DNA from: Candidatus Anammoxibacter sp.
Lineage (GTDB): Bacteria > Planctomycetota > Brocadiia > Brocadiales > Anammoxibacteraceae
Length of the DNA stretch: 62,325 nt
Assembly: GCA_021777105.1 (NCBI GenBank)
Contig: JAIQZQ010000110.1
Span: forward strand, 1 to 62,325
Direction of reading: 5' to 3'
The notes under the pieces are model-generated. The model was given only the letters and a program-made list of their open reading frames with translations. It searched no databases and was not told the origin of the DNA. A program made the position numbers and the translations under genes. Shown piece by piece: positions 55,390 to 62,325 of this stretch (position 1 is its first letter; every line of letters begins with the position of its first letter).

Positions 55390-55669
55390 CAGGTGTGGTG
55401 ATCTCTTTAAATTTTTGCGCCGCCTTTTTCATTCTAAAAGTCGGCTCTTGTGGGTTGTCAATCATTTCAAAAAACATACGCCAATCATCCGCGGTAAATC
55501 GAGTTTTTTCGTGTTCTGCAATGACGGCCTCTGCCTTTTCCCGTATACTTTGGCGAATAAATTCACTCTTGTTTAAATCCACGTAAGAGCGCGCCCGTTC
55601 CAAAAGACAGTAAGTCATGTTGTCTATACGCAGTTTAAATGTGTCATCTTTTTTAATATTAGTTGCCAT
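55379..55669 (-). CDS. DUF1778 (TacA-like) antitoxin, orphaned
   Basis: A protein of 96 residues from the ATG at 55669: ribbon-helix-helix start (FKLRIDNMTYCLLERARSYVD, quoted in part), LNKSEFIRQSIREKAE, then a toxin-wrapping tail (TADDWRMFFEMIDNP). It normally neutralises a GNAT toxin, whose gene here is reduced to 30 codons. GGAT six bases before the first of two ATG codons leaves the exact start open. Confidence 0.82.
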   Translation of the reverse strand: MATNIKKDDTFKLRIDNMTYCLLERARSYVDLNKSEFIRQSIREKAEAVIAEHEKTRFTADDWRMFFEMIDNPQEPTFRMKKAAQKFKEITTPDEV

Positions 55670-55768
55670 TGGGTTATCCAAATAAATTTTGTTTAAAGTT
55701 TTTTATTATTGTACTCACACATGCGGGCGTTATCAACCGATAGATGAAAGAAACTTCATATAAAAGCT

Positions 55769-55972
55769 TCAAGGTCTCCTGATGTTGCTTTCCGCGCTTT
55801 CCATGATATTATAAACCATGTCCAAAATGATCGACAAACCTAATTTGCCGTTTTTTGAAAAGGTTATCTCCTCTGCTCCTTGAGTCGCTATATCATTTAA
55901 AAACACAATTAACGATTTAGCGTATGCAAGTTGATCAATTGGGTTATCAAGTGATTCATCAAATTGAAACAT
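55769..55972 (-). CDS. Small hypothetical protein
   Basis: Sixty-seven residues, acidic and helix-rich (DNPIDQLAYAKSLIVFLNDI). AAAGGTGG eight bases upstream is a convincing ribosome binding site. No family recognised. It is divergent from the small excisionase-like gene, sharing a 50-base intergenic region. Confidence 0.6.
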   Translation of the reverse strand: MFQFDESLDNPIDQLAYAKSLIVFLNDIATQGAEEITFSKNGKLGLSIILDMVYNIMESAESNIRRP

Positions 55973-56021
55973 TTATATCACCACCTTTCCAAATTCATTA
56001 AAAATTTCTAAGGAACCACAT

Positions 56022-56201
56022 TTGGAAAGAAGATTATTGACAGTAAAGGAAGCTGGGGCTCGTTTAAGAATCAGCAAAGCAACCCTGTACAAAATTATTA
56101 AAAGTGGCGAAATAAAGCCTGTTAAAATAGGAAAAAGAACGCTTTTTACTGAAGAGGAGCTTAATAGATTCATTGATAAAAAGATGAGTGACGGAGATTG
56201 A
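56022..56201 (+). CDS. Excisionase/AlpA-type HTH protein
   Basis: Fifty-nine residues starting with TTG at 56022 and AAGGA eight bases upstream. The sequence LTVKEAGARLRISKATLYKI, then SGEIKPVKIGKRTLFTEEEL is a classic MerR-like winged helix of excisionases and DNA-binding adaptors. Its stop overlaps the start of the next gene. Role may be autoregulation of the neighbouring module or a relic of an integrated element. Confidence 0.8.
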   Translation: MERRLLTVKEAGARLRISKATLYKIIKSGEIKPVKIGKRTLFTEEELNRFIDKKMSDGD

Positions 56202-56518
56202 TTAATCCGCAAAATAGTTCCCCCCACTATTTTCAATGTAGTCAAGTGGTTCAGCTTTTGAAAGAGTATGAAATCATCAATGAAGGGATTACACGCAAAG
56301 AAGCATTTAGAGACTTGCATGAAAAAAATAGCGAAGCGGGGTCAATTTTAAAGGGAGAACGTTATACCGCCGGAATGACTCAGGTTGAATTAGCTAAAAA
56401 ACTAGACATAGAGCATGCAGATGTATCTAAAATGGAATCCGGTAGGCGCTCGATTAGCAAAGTTATGGCAAAACGTTTAGCAAAGGTGTTTAAGACAAAT
56501 TATAGGATATTTTTGTAA
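56198..56518 (+). CDS. XRE-family HTH protein, antitoxin-like
   Basis: Up to 106 residues. The Cro/C1-type helix-turn-helix is clear: AGMTQVELAKKLDIEHADVSKMESGRR (quoted over two parts here: AGMTQVELAKKL, DIEHADVSKMESGRR). It ends in KVFKTNYRIFL like HigA-type antitoxins. The start is uncertain: a TTG overlapping the previous stop, or an internal GTG. No toxin gene is adjacent. Confidence 0.72.
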   Translation: MINPQNSSPHYFQCSQVVQLLKEYEIINEGITRKEAFRDLHEKNSEAGSILKGERYTAGMTQVELAKKLDIEHADVSKMESGRRSISKVMAKRLAKVFKTNYRIFL

Positions 56519-56600
56519 TCATCCCCCCCAGGTGTTTATATGAAAACCGCATTCACGTCAAACAATTTAAAAGAATTTGTTTTTTTAGGGATAAACTCTT

Positions 56601-56628
56601 AGCGTGGCTCTAAAGCATCCATAAATTC
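56601..56628. repeat. GCTCTAAAGCATCC repeat, copy 2
   Basis: The partner of 55288-55318. It directly joins the 120-base repeat at 56636-56760. Confidence 0.7.
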
Positions 56629-56635
56629 ACATTTC

Positions 56636-56760
56636 ACTCAAAAACTTGTTGTTCATAGGTGAGAGCGATGAAACAATCACACCTTATATATTCACCCCTT
56701 TAGATTAAACGCCCTGTTTTTAATACAGTTAAAAGGTTATTTGCCCCCTTTGTGCTCCCT
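56636..56760. repeat. About 125-base direct repeat, copy 1
   Basis: Shares with 57881-58011 the blocks AAAAACTTG..GTTCATAG, CTTATATATTCA, GTTTT(T)GAATACAGT-like and TTTTCCCCCTTTG-like, in the same order and spacing. This copy ends at the 3' end of vapC, the other at the 5' side of the small gene at 57704-57859. Confidence 0.65.
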
Positions 56761-57146
56761 TACCAAGCCGTTTTTACAGGATATTGAGTGATTAATTCAT
56801 CTGAAGTTAAGAGTGTTAAATCATGTTCTATTGCTTGACAAATTAACATTCTATCAAAATGGTCTCGATGATAAGCGGGTAATTTTGTTAAATGGAAAAC
56901 TGCTTTATCATCCAAAGGTATGTTTTCAATAAAATGTTTTTCGCATTGTTCATTAATGAACAGCTCTGGCGCTTCAGGTAACGGTAGTTTTCCTAATTGA
57001 TTTTTTACAACAATTTCCCATACCGATACACTGCTTAAATAAACAGGGTTATCCGTATTTTGAAACAGTATTTTCGCTTGCTTACTTAATTCTAAAGCAT
57101 CATTCGTGAGCCATAAAAACGCACAGGTATCAAGAAGGATTTTCAT
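56760..57146 (-). CDS. VapC-like PIN toxin
   Basis: A protein of 128 residues with the four PIN acidic residues: LLDTCAFLW (Asp6), VWEIV, DHFDRML and TSDEL. It cuts RNA when free of antitoxin. Its ATG follows the antitoxin stop directly, so the pair is co-translated. Confidence 0.88.
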   Translation of the reverse strand: MKILLDTCAFLWLTNDALELSKQAKILFQNTDNPVYLSSVSVWEIVVKNQLGKLPLPEAPELFINEQCEKHFIENIPLDDKAVFHLTKLPAYHRDHFDRMLICQAIEHDLTLLTSDELITQYPVKTAW

Positions 57147-57380
57147 TTATTTACCCTCAAAGGAATCAAGTATATTATCTGGAAGAGGTTCAAAAAAACT
57201 TGCGGGAACTTGAAATTTTCCTTTAGATAAGCCTACAGGGCGTTGTTTTATTGGAAGTTTCCGGCTATGTTTTTCTTTTGTTAAACCAAGACGCCAACAA
57301 TGGATTAAATCGTAAATTTCTACGAGTTTATCATTTGGGATTTGTTTGATTTCTTCAATAATCTGCTCTTGTAATATCAT
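57147..57380 (-). CDS. VapB-like antitoxin
   Basis: Seventy-seven residues beginning LQEQIIEEIKQIPNDKLVEI, a DUF2281-like leucine-rich start, followed by a basic linker and a Pro-rich toxin-binding tail. The upstream bases (AATAGGAAATAATAATG type) match those before the small gene at 57704-57859. Confidence 0.72.
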   Translation of the reverse strand: MILQEQIIEEIKQIPNDKLVEIYDLIHCWRLGLTKEKHSRKLPIKQRPVGLSKGKFQVPASFFEPLPDNILDSFEGK

Positions 57381-57703
57381 TATTATTTCCTATTCCTATT
57401 GCATCATTGATGCGTAAAAGTATAAAAATATAAAGGCACAGATGTGTCTTTTTTGCTTCTATGCAAAAGTCATGGCTAGGGAGCTTTCTTCTTAGTTTTT
57501 GATTTTGTTTTAGATAATTTATTAATTTCCGCTTTTGATAACTAATTAAAGGTTAATTAGTTAAACATCAATAGCATATTATTGATATTTAATCAAGTTT
57601 TTTGATGCAATCTTAACTGTATAATTTTTTTTGCTAATAAATTTAAATATTGAATATACTCTAAATAAGTAGTAATTATTTCCATGTTATTTTTTACCGA
57701 GCC
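57381..57703. other. Intergenic region with dyad symmetry, likely control region
   Basis: Contains AAAGGCACAGATGTGTCTTT (57434-57453, a stem with a T run on the plus strand), a perfect 11-bp inverted repeat TAACTAATTAA/TTAATTAGTTA at 57539-57563, and ATCAATA/TATTGAT at 57569-57587. The dyads lie upstream of the VapB-like gene and could be its operator. Confidence 0.5.
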
Positions 57704-57859
57704 CTATACTTTGATTTTTGCCTTCTTGATTTTATTTTTTGGAGCCAAAACCTTAACATAAGGAAAGGCAAAAGCCTTCAACTCTCGCATAGTTGCTTTA
57801 TCAAATTTTAAATCTTTTGCCAAAGAAAATGCAGCGTCAATTGGCGACTTATTTTCCAT
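57704..57859 (-). CDS. Small hypothetical protein
   Basis: Fifty-one residues (MENKSPIDAAFSLAKDLKFD at the start, a Lys-rich end). It has GGAAATAATA before the ATG, as vapB does. No family recognised; size and position suggest an antitoxin or remnant. Confidence 0.45.
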   Translation of the reverse strand: MENKSPIDAAFSLAKDLKFDKATMRELKAFAFPYVKVLAPKNKIKKAKIKV

Positions 57860-57880
57860 TATTATTTCCTATTTCTATTC

Positions 57881-58011
57881 AAAAAACTTGCAGTTCATAG
57901 TTTAAGCCATAAATCCGGCAAACTTATATATTCAACGACTTTTGCAGTTTAAAATAACGGCCGGTTTTGAATGCAGTCAAAAGGAGATTTTCCCCCTTTG
58001 GGTTTCCTTTT
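57881..58011. repeat. About 125-base direct repeat, copy 2
   Basis: The second copy of 56636-56760. The two copies enclose the VapBC pair and the small gene, as if this 1.2 kb segment had moved or been duplicated as a unit. Confidence 0.65.
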
Positions 58012-58141
58012 CACCTTTAAATGGGTTTTTCATTTTTTCCTGATCATAAAATCGCTCAACTTAGGTAAAATGTAATTTGAGCAAAAGCAATCTTGAATAG
58101 ATAATAATAACAGGTAAAAACGTAGTTTGGCGTACTTTTTA

Positions 58142-58890
58142 ATGGAACAAAACTCAGAAATAATAATTTATACAGGTACGGACGGAACAACAAAGCCACA
58201 AGTACAGCTGGAAGATGAAACTGTTTGGCTTACCCAAGATCAAATGGCAATGATTTTCGAGAAAGCAAAAATCTACCCTAAATGAGCATATTAAGAATAT
58301 TTATGCAGAAGAAGAGCTGGAAGAGAGCCAAACTTTAAAGAAATTCGGAATTTCCGAATTTCAGGAAAAAACCCCAAATTACTATAATCTCGATGTCATA
58401 ATTTCAGTTGGTTACAGAGTAAGATCCAAACAGGGAACAAAGTTTCGCCAATGGGAAACAAAACGGATTCATGAATCCATTGTAAAAGGCTTTACAATGG
58501 ATGATGACCGATTGAAGCAGGAAGGGGCAAGATCAAGATATTTTGAAGAACTTTTGCAAAGAAACCGTGACATCAGAAGCAGTGAAAGAAACTTTTACCA
58601 AAAAGTAACCGAAATTTACGCAACCAGCATTGTATCTTGATTTTGCCGAACTCCAAGCAACAAATGGCAGGTTAATGAAGATGTATGATTGGATACAAAA
58701 GTTGGATGATTTTTTACGGATAAGTGAAAAAGAACTGTTAACAGATACAGGAAAAGTTAGTCATCAAAAAGCAATTTAGAAAGCAAAATTTGAATACGAT
58801 AAATACAGAAATCTAGAAGACAAAAAATATATTTCCGATTTTGATCATGAAATGAAAAAATTATTAAAGAAAGAGGATAAAATCATATAA
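58142..58890 (+). pseudogene. Decayed RhuM-family gene
   Basis: Three frames carry RhuM pieces in order: MEQNSEIIIYTG to DETVWLTQDQMAMIF (stop at 58283-58285), then YYNLDVIISVGYRVRSKQGT to EIYATSIVS (stop), then MYDWIQKLDDFLRISEKELL and KVSHQKAI with a further stop. A stretch after the EIYATS motif is deleted. RhuM proteins have no settled function and are often found beside restriction genes. Confidence 0.85.
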
Positions 58891-59367
58891 CAAATCGTTT
58901 CACCTGGCATTTTCCTCTGTGGCTCCAAAATGCAGGAGAACTCAATCGTTACGGGATCATTTTATGACAGTAATCAAATTAATTGGAACTCTTCTCGCTG
59001 AGGTTGCAAAGCGCAAAGAAAACGCGGTTCAAAATATAACATGATAATTAACACCGGCAGCTTGTCTGCTCTAGTGAAAATTATCCTTGAAGAGGATAAA
59101 TCCCCACCTCGCTTTTAAGCAACATCCATGGTATCCTTTGCATCCTACCCCTAATGAAATGCAATAGTAATGCAAAATTCTGCGCTTAATTTCTAAAACA
59201 TCATGATTATAAAAAAGCCAGGCTTTAAGCCCACAATAATATACCTGCCCACTATTTTACCATTTTTACAAGGGTGATCTTTTATGCTTGACGGGGAGCT
59301 TCTAATAGTGCGCCCTCAGGGTTCCTAAGTTGCATCGGGATTATTCTAAAAATTTAACCCAAACTCC
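58891..59367. other. Degraded region with two tiny coupled frames
   Basis: No intact gene. Two short frames (58964-59044, MTVIKLIGTLLAEVAKRKEN at the start; and 59041-59118, MIINTGSLSALVKIILEED) overlap by ATGA, a form typical of coupled genes, but neither matches a family I know. Confidence 0.25.
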
Positions 59368-59473
59368 CTAACCTTTATACATATTTGCATCCAACATCCA
59401 TCCAGATAAGGACTCATTTTTTAAAATATTATCAATATAGACTGCAAATTCAGGATAATAATGTTTTTGACTA

Positions 59474-60888
59474 TAGCGTGTACCACTTGACTTTGCGGTA
59501 GGCATGTATTATACTCAACATATGAGTCAACAAGGAAAAATACTTTCAAGCGGACAAAAATTGTCCATAATAAATCTAAAAAAATCATTTGATGTTGAAA
59601 GGAAAATGGGGGCAGTAGTATCTACCAAAGATTCAATAGGGCGAGTGGCAAGAAGCCTTAATATTGGAAGAAGAACAGTAGAAAACATTCTTTCAGATTA
59701 CAATAAAAATGATCAAACGTTTATTGAGTTACCACCCAAATCTCGTGGTAAACCACCTTTAAGAGTCAGCGGTAACTTGGTCTCTCATATACGTCGCCAT
59801 ATTCGTTCTGTTAATATGCAAGGAGAACACATAAGTGTTCGACATCTTCGGGCTTGGCTTCAACAAGAGTTTAGTACTGACATTCCTATTATGACCCTTT
59901 GGAGGACTTTGGGAAGAATCGGTTTTACTTACGGCAGAAACAAACGCCGTTCAACTTTGAAAGAACAAGATTATGTTATATCGGCAAGGCGAAAATATTT
60001 GCGGGAGAAAATATCAAATCGGAATGATAATGGAACTTTGAAACGGCCAGAAGTTTATCTTGATGAAACATACCTTAATAAAAATCATTCTAACGAGAAT
60101 ACATGGTTTCTTAATGAAGATGGTCCATGGGTAAATAAGCCATCAGGAAAAGGGCCGCGACTTATTATTGTGCATGCTATTACTATGAAAGGTTGGGTAG
60201 ATGGCGCAGAATTGGTTTTTCAGGCAAAGAGTAGTACAGGGGATTATCATGGTCAAATGAATTATGATAATTTTTCAAAATGGTTTAGTAATCAGCTACT
60301 TCCAAACATTCCAGACAATTCAATTATTATAATGGATAACGCCAAATATCATAATATTTTAGCAGACGATACATTTCCGACTCCAAGAAGCAGCAAACGT
60401 GAATTGCAAGCTTGGCTCAAAAAGAATCATTCTAATCTTAAGCTCCATGATGATACATCAATGTTGAAAGCCGAACTATACGAAATATGTAAAAAAATAG
60501 TGCCCCCTCCTGAATTTAAACTTGATCGTATAGCAGAAAAGCATGGTCATCGAATACTCCGAACACCTCAATACCACTGTGAACTCCAACCCATTGAGGC
60601 ATGCTGGGGAATCGTTAAAAATTTTTGCCGTTATCATTGCGATTTTACAATGAAGGGACTTAATAAACAACTAGACATAGGATTTTCAAACGTACGCAAA
60701 GCTACCTGCCAAAAACTTATTGGAAAAGTACGACAACAAGAAGATTTATTTTGGAAAGAAGATGCAGAAGTTGATGCCCAAGAAATGATTGAACAGGGAG
60801 CCAACTATTCAGTAGAAAATTATATTAATGCAGAGGAAGAGAATGATTTTGAGTGATTATTTACCGCAAAGTCATGTGGTACACGCTA
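59474..60888 (+). mobile_element. IS630-type insertion sequence flanked by TA duplication
   Basis: It is bounded by 59472-59473 TA and 60889-60890 TA. Terminal inverted repeats TAGCGTGTACCACTTGACTT (59474-59493, continuing TGCGGTA) match the right end with one mismatch over 27 bp. One intact transposase gene lies inside. The TA target and transposase type agree. Confidence 0.92.
59504..60856 (+). CDS. IS630-family DDE transposase
   Basis: A protein of 450 residues: helix-turn-helix start (GRVARSLNIGRRTVENIL), then a DDE core with VYLDETYLNKNH, IIIMDNAKYHN and a third acidic residue in QPIEACWGIVK. The last motif (HCELQPIE) is typical of the IS630/Tc1-mariner group. It lies six bases inside the left repeat and looks intact. 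A shorter start at 59522 is possible. Confidence 0.92.
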   Translation: MYYTQHMSQQGKILSSGQKLSIINLKKSFDVERKMGAVVSTKDSIGRVARSLNIGRRTVENILSDYNKNDQTFIELPPKSRGKPPLRVSGNLVSHIRRHIRSVNMQGEHISVRHLRAWLQQEFSTDIPIMTLWRTLGRIGFTYGRNKRRSTLKEQDYVISARRKYLREKISNRNDNGTLKRPEVYLDETYLNKNHSNENTWFLNEDGPWVNKPSGKGPRLIIVHAITMKGWVDGAELVFQAKSSTGDYHGQMNYDNFSKWFSNQLLPNIPDNSIIIMDNAKYHNILADDTFPTPRSSKRELQAWLKKNHSNLKLHDDTSMLKAELYEICKKIVPPPEFKLDRIAEKHGHRILRTPQYHCELQPIEACWGIVKNFCRYHCDFTMKGLNKQLDIGFSNVRKATCQKLIGKVRQQEDLFWKEDAEVDAQEMIEQGANYSVENYINAEEENDFE

Positions 60889-61285
60889 TAGTGTGTACAT
60901 CTCGAAATTCCTGATATCGGCATAACTCAAAAATCCATGATTTTGTTGTATATTTAAAAATTTTCCCTATTTTATCCATTCTATACGCCCACAAAAGATA
61001 TAAATATTTTTGCTTCATTAAAATATAACTTTTGATTCTATCAGGATGGCCTTTGTATCTTTTTTTGAATATATCAATATCAATATTATCAGAAATATGT
61101 AACATGGTTGTATCAACTAATTCGTCTGTCACTGCAGTCGTTATGTTCATAAACGATTCTCTACGGCTAATTATTGCTGTAAAATGTAACATTTTTATTG
61201 CAGACCGTAGTTGTACTATTATTGCTATAAGACTCATAAGTAGAATTATAAAAATTGCAATTTGAATCCAATCACTTGTTGTCAC

Positions 61286-61677
61286 TTATAAATATCCTTT
61301 TATATTTTACCGTTAACGTAGTGGTAAGCCTTCCGAAGTGGCTATATAAAATAAATACGAATACTTAAAAACAAATAAAAAACCGGCAAAACTTAAGGGT
61401 CGGTTTGAGCAGCTTGCTAGAAACGTGATACTCAAAAAACATTGACTATCAGAAAAACTATGCTGTTGTATTTCTACCGGAAATATCATTTAGATTGCTA
61501 TTATTTTGTTTTAATTTCAATTAAATCTACGATAAATAAACACATTCTTTTTATCACTCTGTTACTGAAAAGTATCTCATTCCATTTATTAATCGTTTTT
61601 ACTTTTTAGGCTTTTCCAATGCTCAGCTCTGGGGCGACATGGAGTGTAGTGTAATGCAGTTCCTAGCAGCCACTTGT
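61286..61677. other. Intergenic region, weak terminator only
   Basis: On the minus strand AAACCG and CCGGTTTTTT (61405-61379) could form a weak terminator for the AIPR-like gene. Nothing else recognised. Confidence 0.35.
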
Positions 61678-62325
61678 TTAGCTTAATAACTTTGCAACTA
61701 ATTCAGATCCCTTTGCAACCTGATCAGTTGCGCCTAATTCATTGAATTCCTGAAGAACTCTATTCAAAGATTCGGAAAGAAGGTCTTGAGTTACATTTAT
61801 AGAAGGAATAGCTGAGAGCTTGGAGGGTATATCGTTTTTCCCATCTGCCATCTTTATACTTACCATCATTGCAGCATAAAATTTAACATTTGTGGTGGTT
61901 TTCCTATCTATATCAACTCCGCAATTATCCGGCTTTAGATAAATCTCAACAGCTTTCATGATTTGAATAACTTTCAAATAAATATCTATTGGCAAATCTA
62001 AACTAAATATTTTTTTATATTCCGTATCAGAATTAATCAGCGTAGAAGGTCGAGCCCTTGCGCTATCTGGTTTGAGTAATACCGTGGCCATCATAGCTTG
62101 CGCCATATATGGAATGCTAATTATCTTAGCTACAGGCATTCCTTGGTTTTTGTAGAAGTTCTTCTTTCTATCGTAGTAGTATCCACTAGTGAGCGATGAG
62201 TTCCATTAACCAGTTAATTTCCATTCCGGCATCATATCAGGGGATGCATTCTTTCCTATGAATTTCTTAAGGGGATGGTCTAAAGCGCTGCCTATGAGAA
62301 ATTCAAGAAGGCTTGAGCGTAGTGT
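61678..62325 (-). pseudogene. C-terminal part of an AIPR-like abortive infection protein, with in-frame stop
   Basis: From the right edge one frame runs LLEFLIGSALDHPLKKFIGK, then PDMMPEWKLTG, a TAA at 62208-62206, and on as GYYYDRKKNFYKNQGMPVAK, then IPYMAQAMMATVLLKPDSARARPSTL (quoted in two parts in effect: IPYMAQAMMATVLL, KPDSARARPSTL). The YYxRKKxxYKNxG, AQAMMA and RPSTL motifs and the following IYLKVIQIMK helix match the end of AIPR proteins, which occur in phage-defence contexts. The stop suggests decay; an ATG at 62139 could still start a 153-residue fragment. Confidence 0.55.

Larger units (their letters stand above)
59368..61285 (-). pseudogene. Membrane-protein gene split by an IS630-type element
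   Basis: The 5' part (61285-60889) starts at GTG, has one N-terminal membrane helix (IQIAIFIILLMSLIAIIVQL, quoted in part) and a cytoplasmic region to CRYQEFRDVH. The 3' part (59473-59368) reads SQKHYYPEFAVYIDNIL to GWMLDANMYKG. Removing the IS and one TA joins them in frame as DVHTSQKHYYPE, a protein of about 166 residues. The family is not known to me. Confidence 0.85.

Noticed and set aside
55973..56320. Minus-strand frame of 115 residues
   Set aside because: It is opposite the excisionase-like and XRE genes, which have convincing domains and ribosome binding sites.

Overview
The window is about 62 kb of an AT-rich genome from a bacterium with an outer membrane. The diderm call rests on a retrograde phospholipid (Mla/MCE) transporter, a TRAP transporter with a periplasmic binding protein, and several signal-peptide exoproteins. 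A full chemotaxis set with a globin sensor suggests a motile organism that responds to oxygen. No rRNA or core marker is present that would fix the phylum. The mix of PKD and S74 exoproteins, miniature inverted repeats and many toxin-antitoxin remnants resembles large genomes of Desulfobacterota, Nitrospirota or Omnitrophota-like bacteria, but this is only a guess.

Layout. 1-16.9 kb: mixed housekeeping and enzyme genes. These are a Rieske-type protein, a secreted lectin-phosphodiesterase, a broken chemoreceptor-like gene, a PI-PLC-like protein, rsgA, a RidA-like protein, a GFA-like protein, carbamate kinase coupled to a cyclic-2,3-diphosphoglycerate-synthetase-like ATPase, ychF, and an SDR with a zinc-binding N-terminus. 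17.1-33.9 kb: an exoprotein locus of two large PKD-repeat proteins and three S74 (tail-fibre chaperone) proteins. Three promoters in it share one architecture: two Crp-like half-symmetric sites centred at -41.5 and -63.5 upstream of a TATAAT box. Two of these promoters sit on the arms of a 1.1 kb diverged inverted duplication that brackets a tRNA-Ala(CGC). One arm was later split by a 2.4 kb IS element; the same arm keeps a truncated remnant of the PKD gene. Each arm carries a multi-hairpin element whose stems differ by compensatory changes.

34-44 kb: a signalling operon on the minus strand (cheY-like, cheB, cheR, a CheA with extra CheW and receiver domains, a soluble globin-PAS-PAS chemoreceptor, and a histidine kinase with a degenerate receiver). 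44-53.4 kb: a long minus-strand run that starts with TRAP transporter genes dctP-dctQ-dctM, continues into mlaE-mlaF-mlaD and a TPR protein, and ends with an inactive-looking PLD-fold protein, a SixA phosphatase and a GT4 glycosyltransferase.

53.8-62.3 kb: an accessory/defence-like island. It holds a DUF1456 protein, PIN-domain toxin-antitoxin pairs, a TacA antitoxin whose TacT-like toxin is cut off after 30 codons, small HTH proteins, a decayed RhuM gene, an IS630-type element inserted at a TA that splits a membrane-protein gene (the frame can be restored exactly), and the end of an AIPR-like abortive infection protein with an in-frame stop. Short repeats mark several of the breakpoints. No CRISPR array or prophage was seen.
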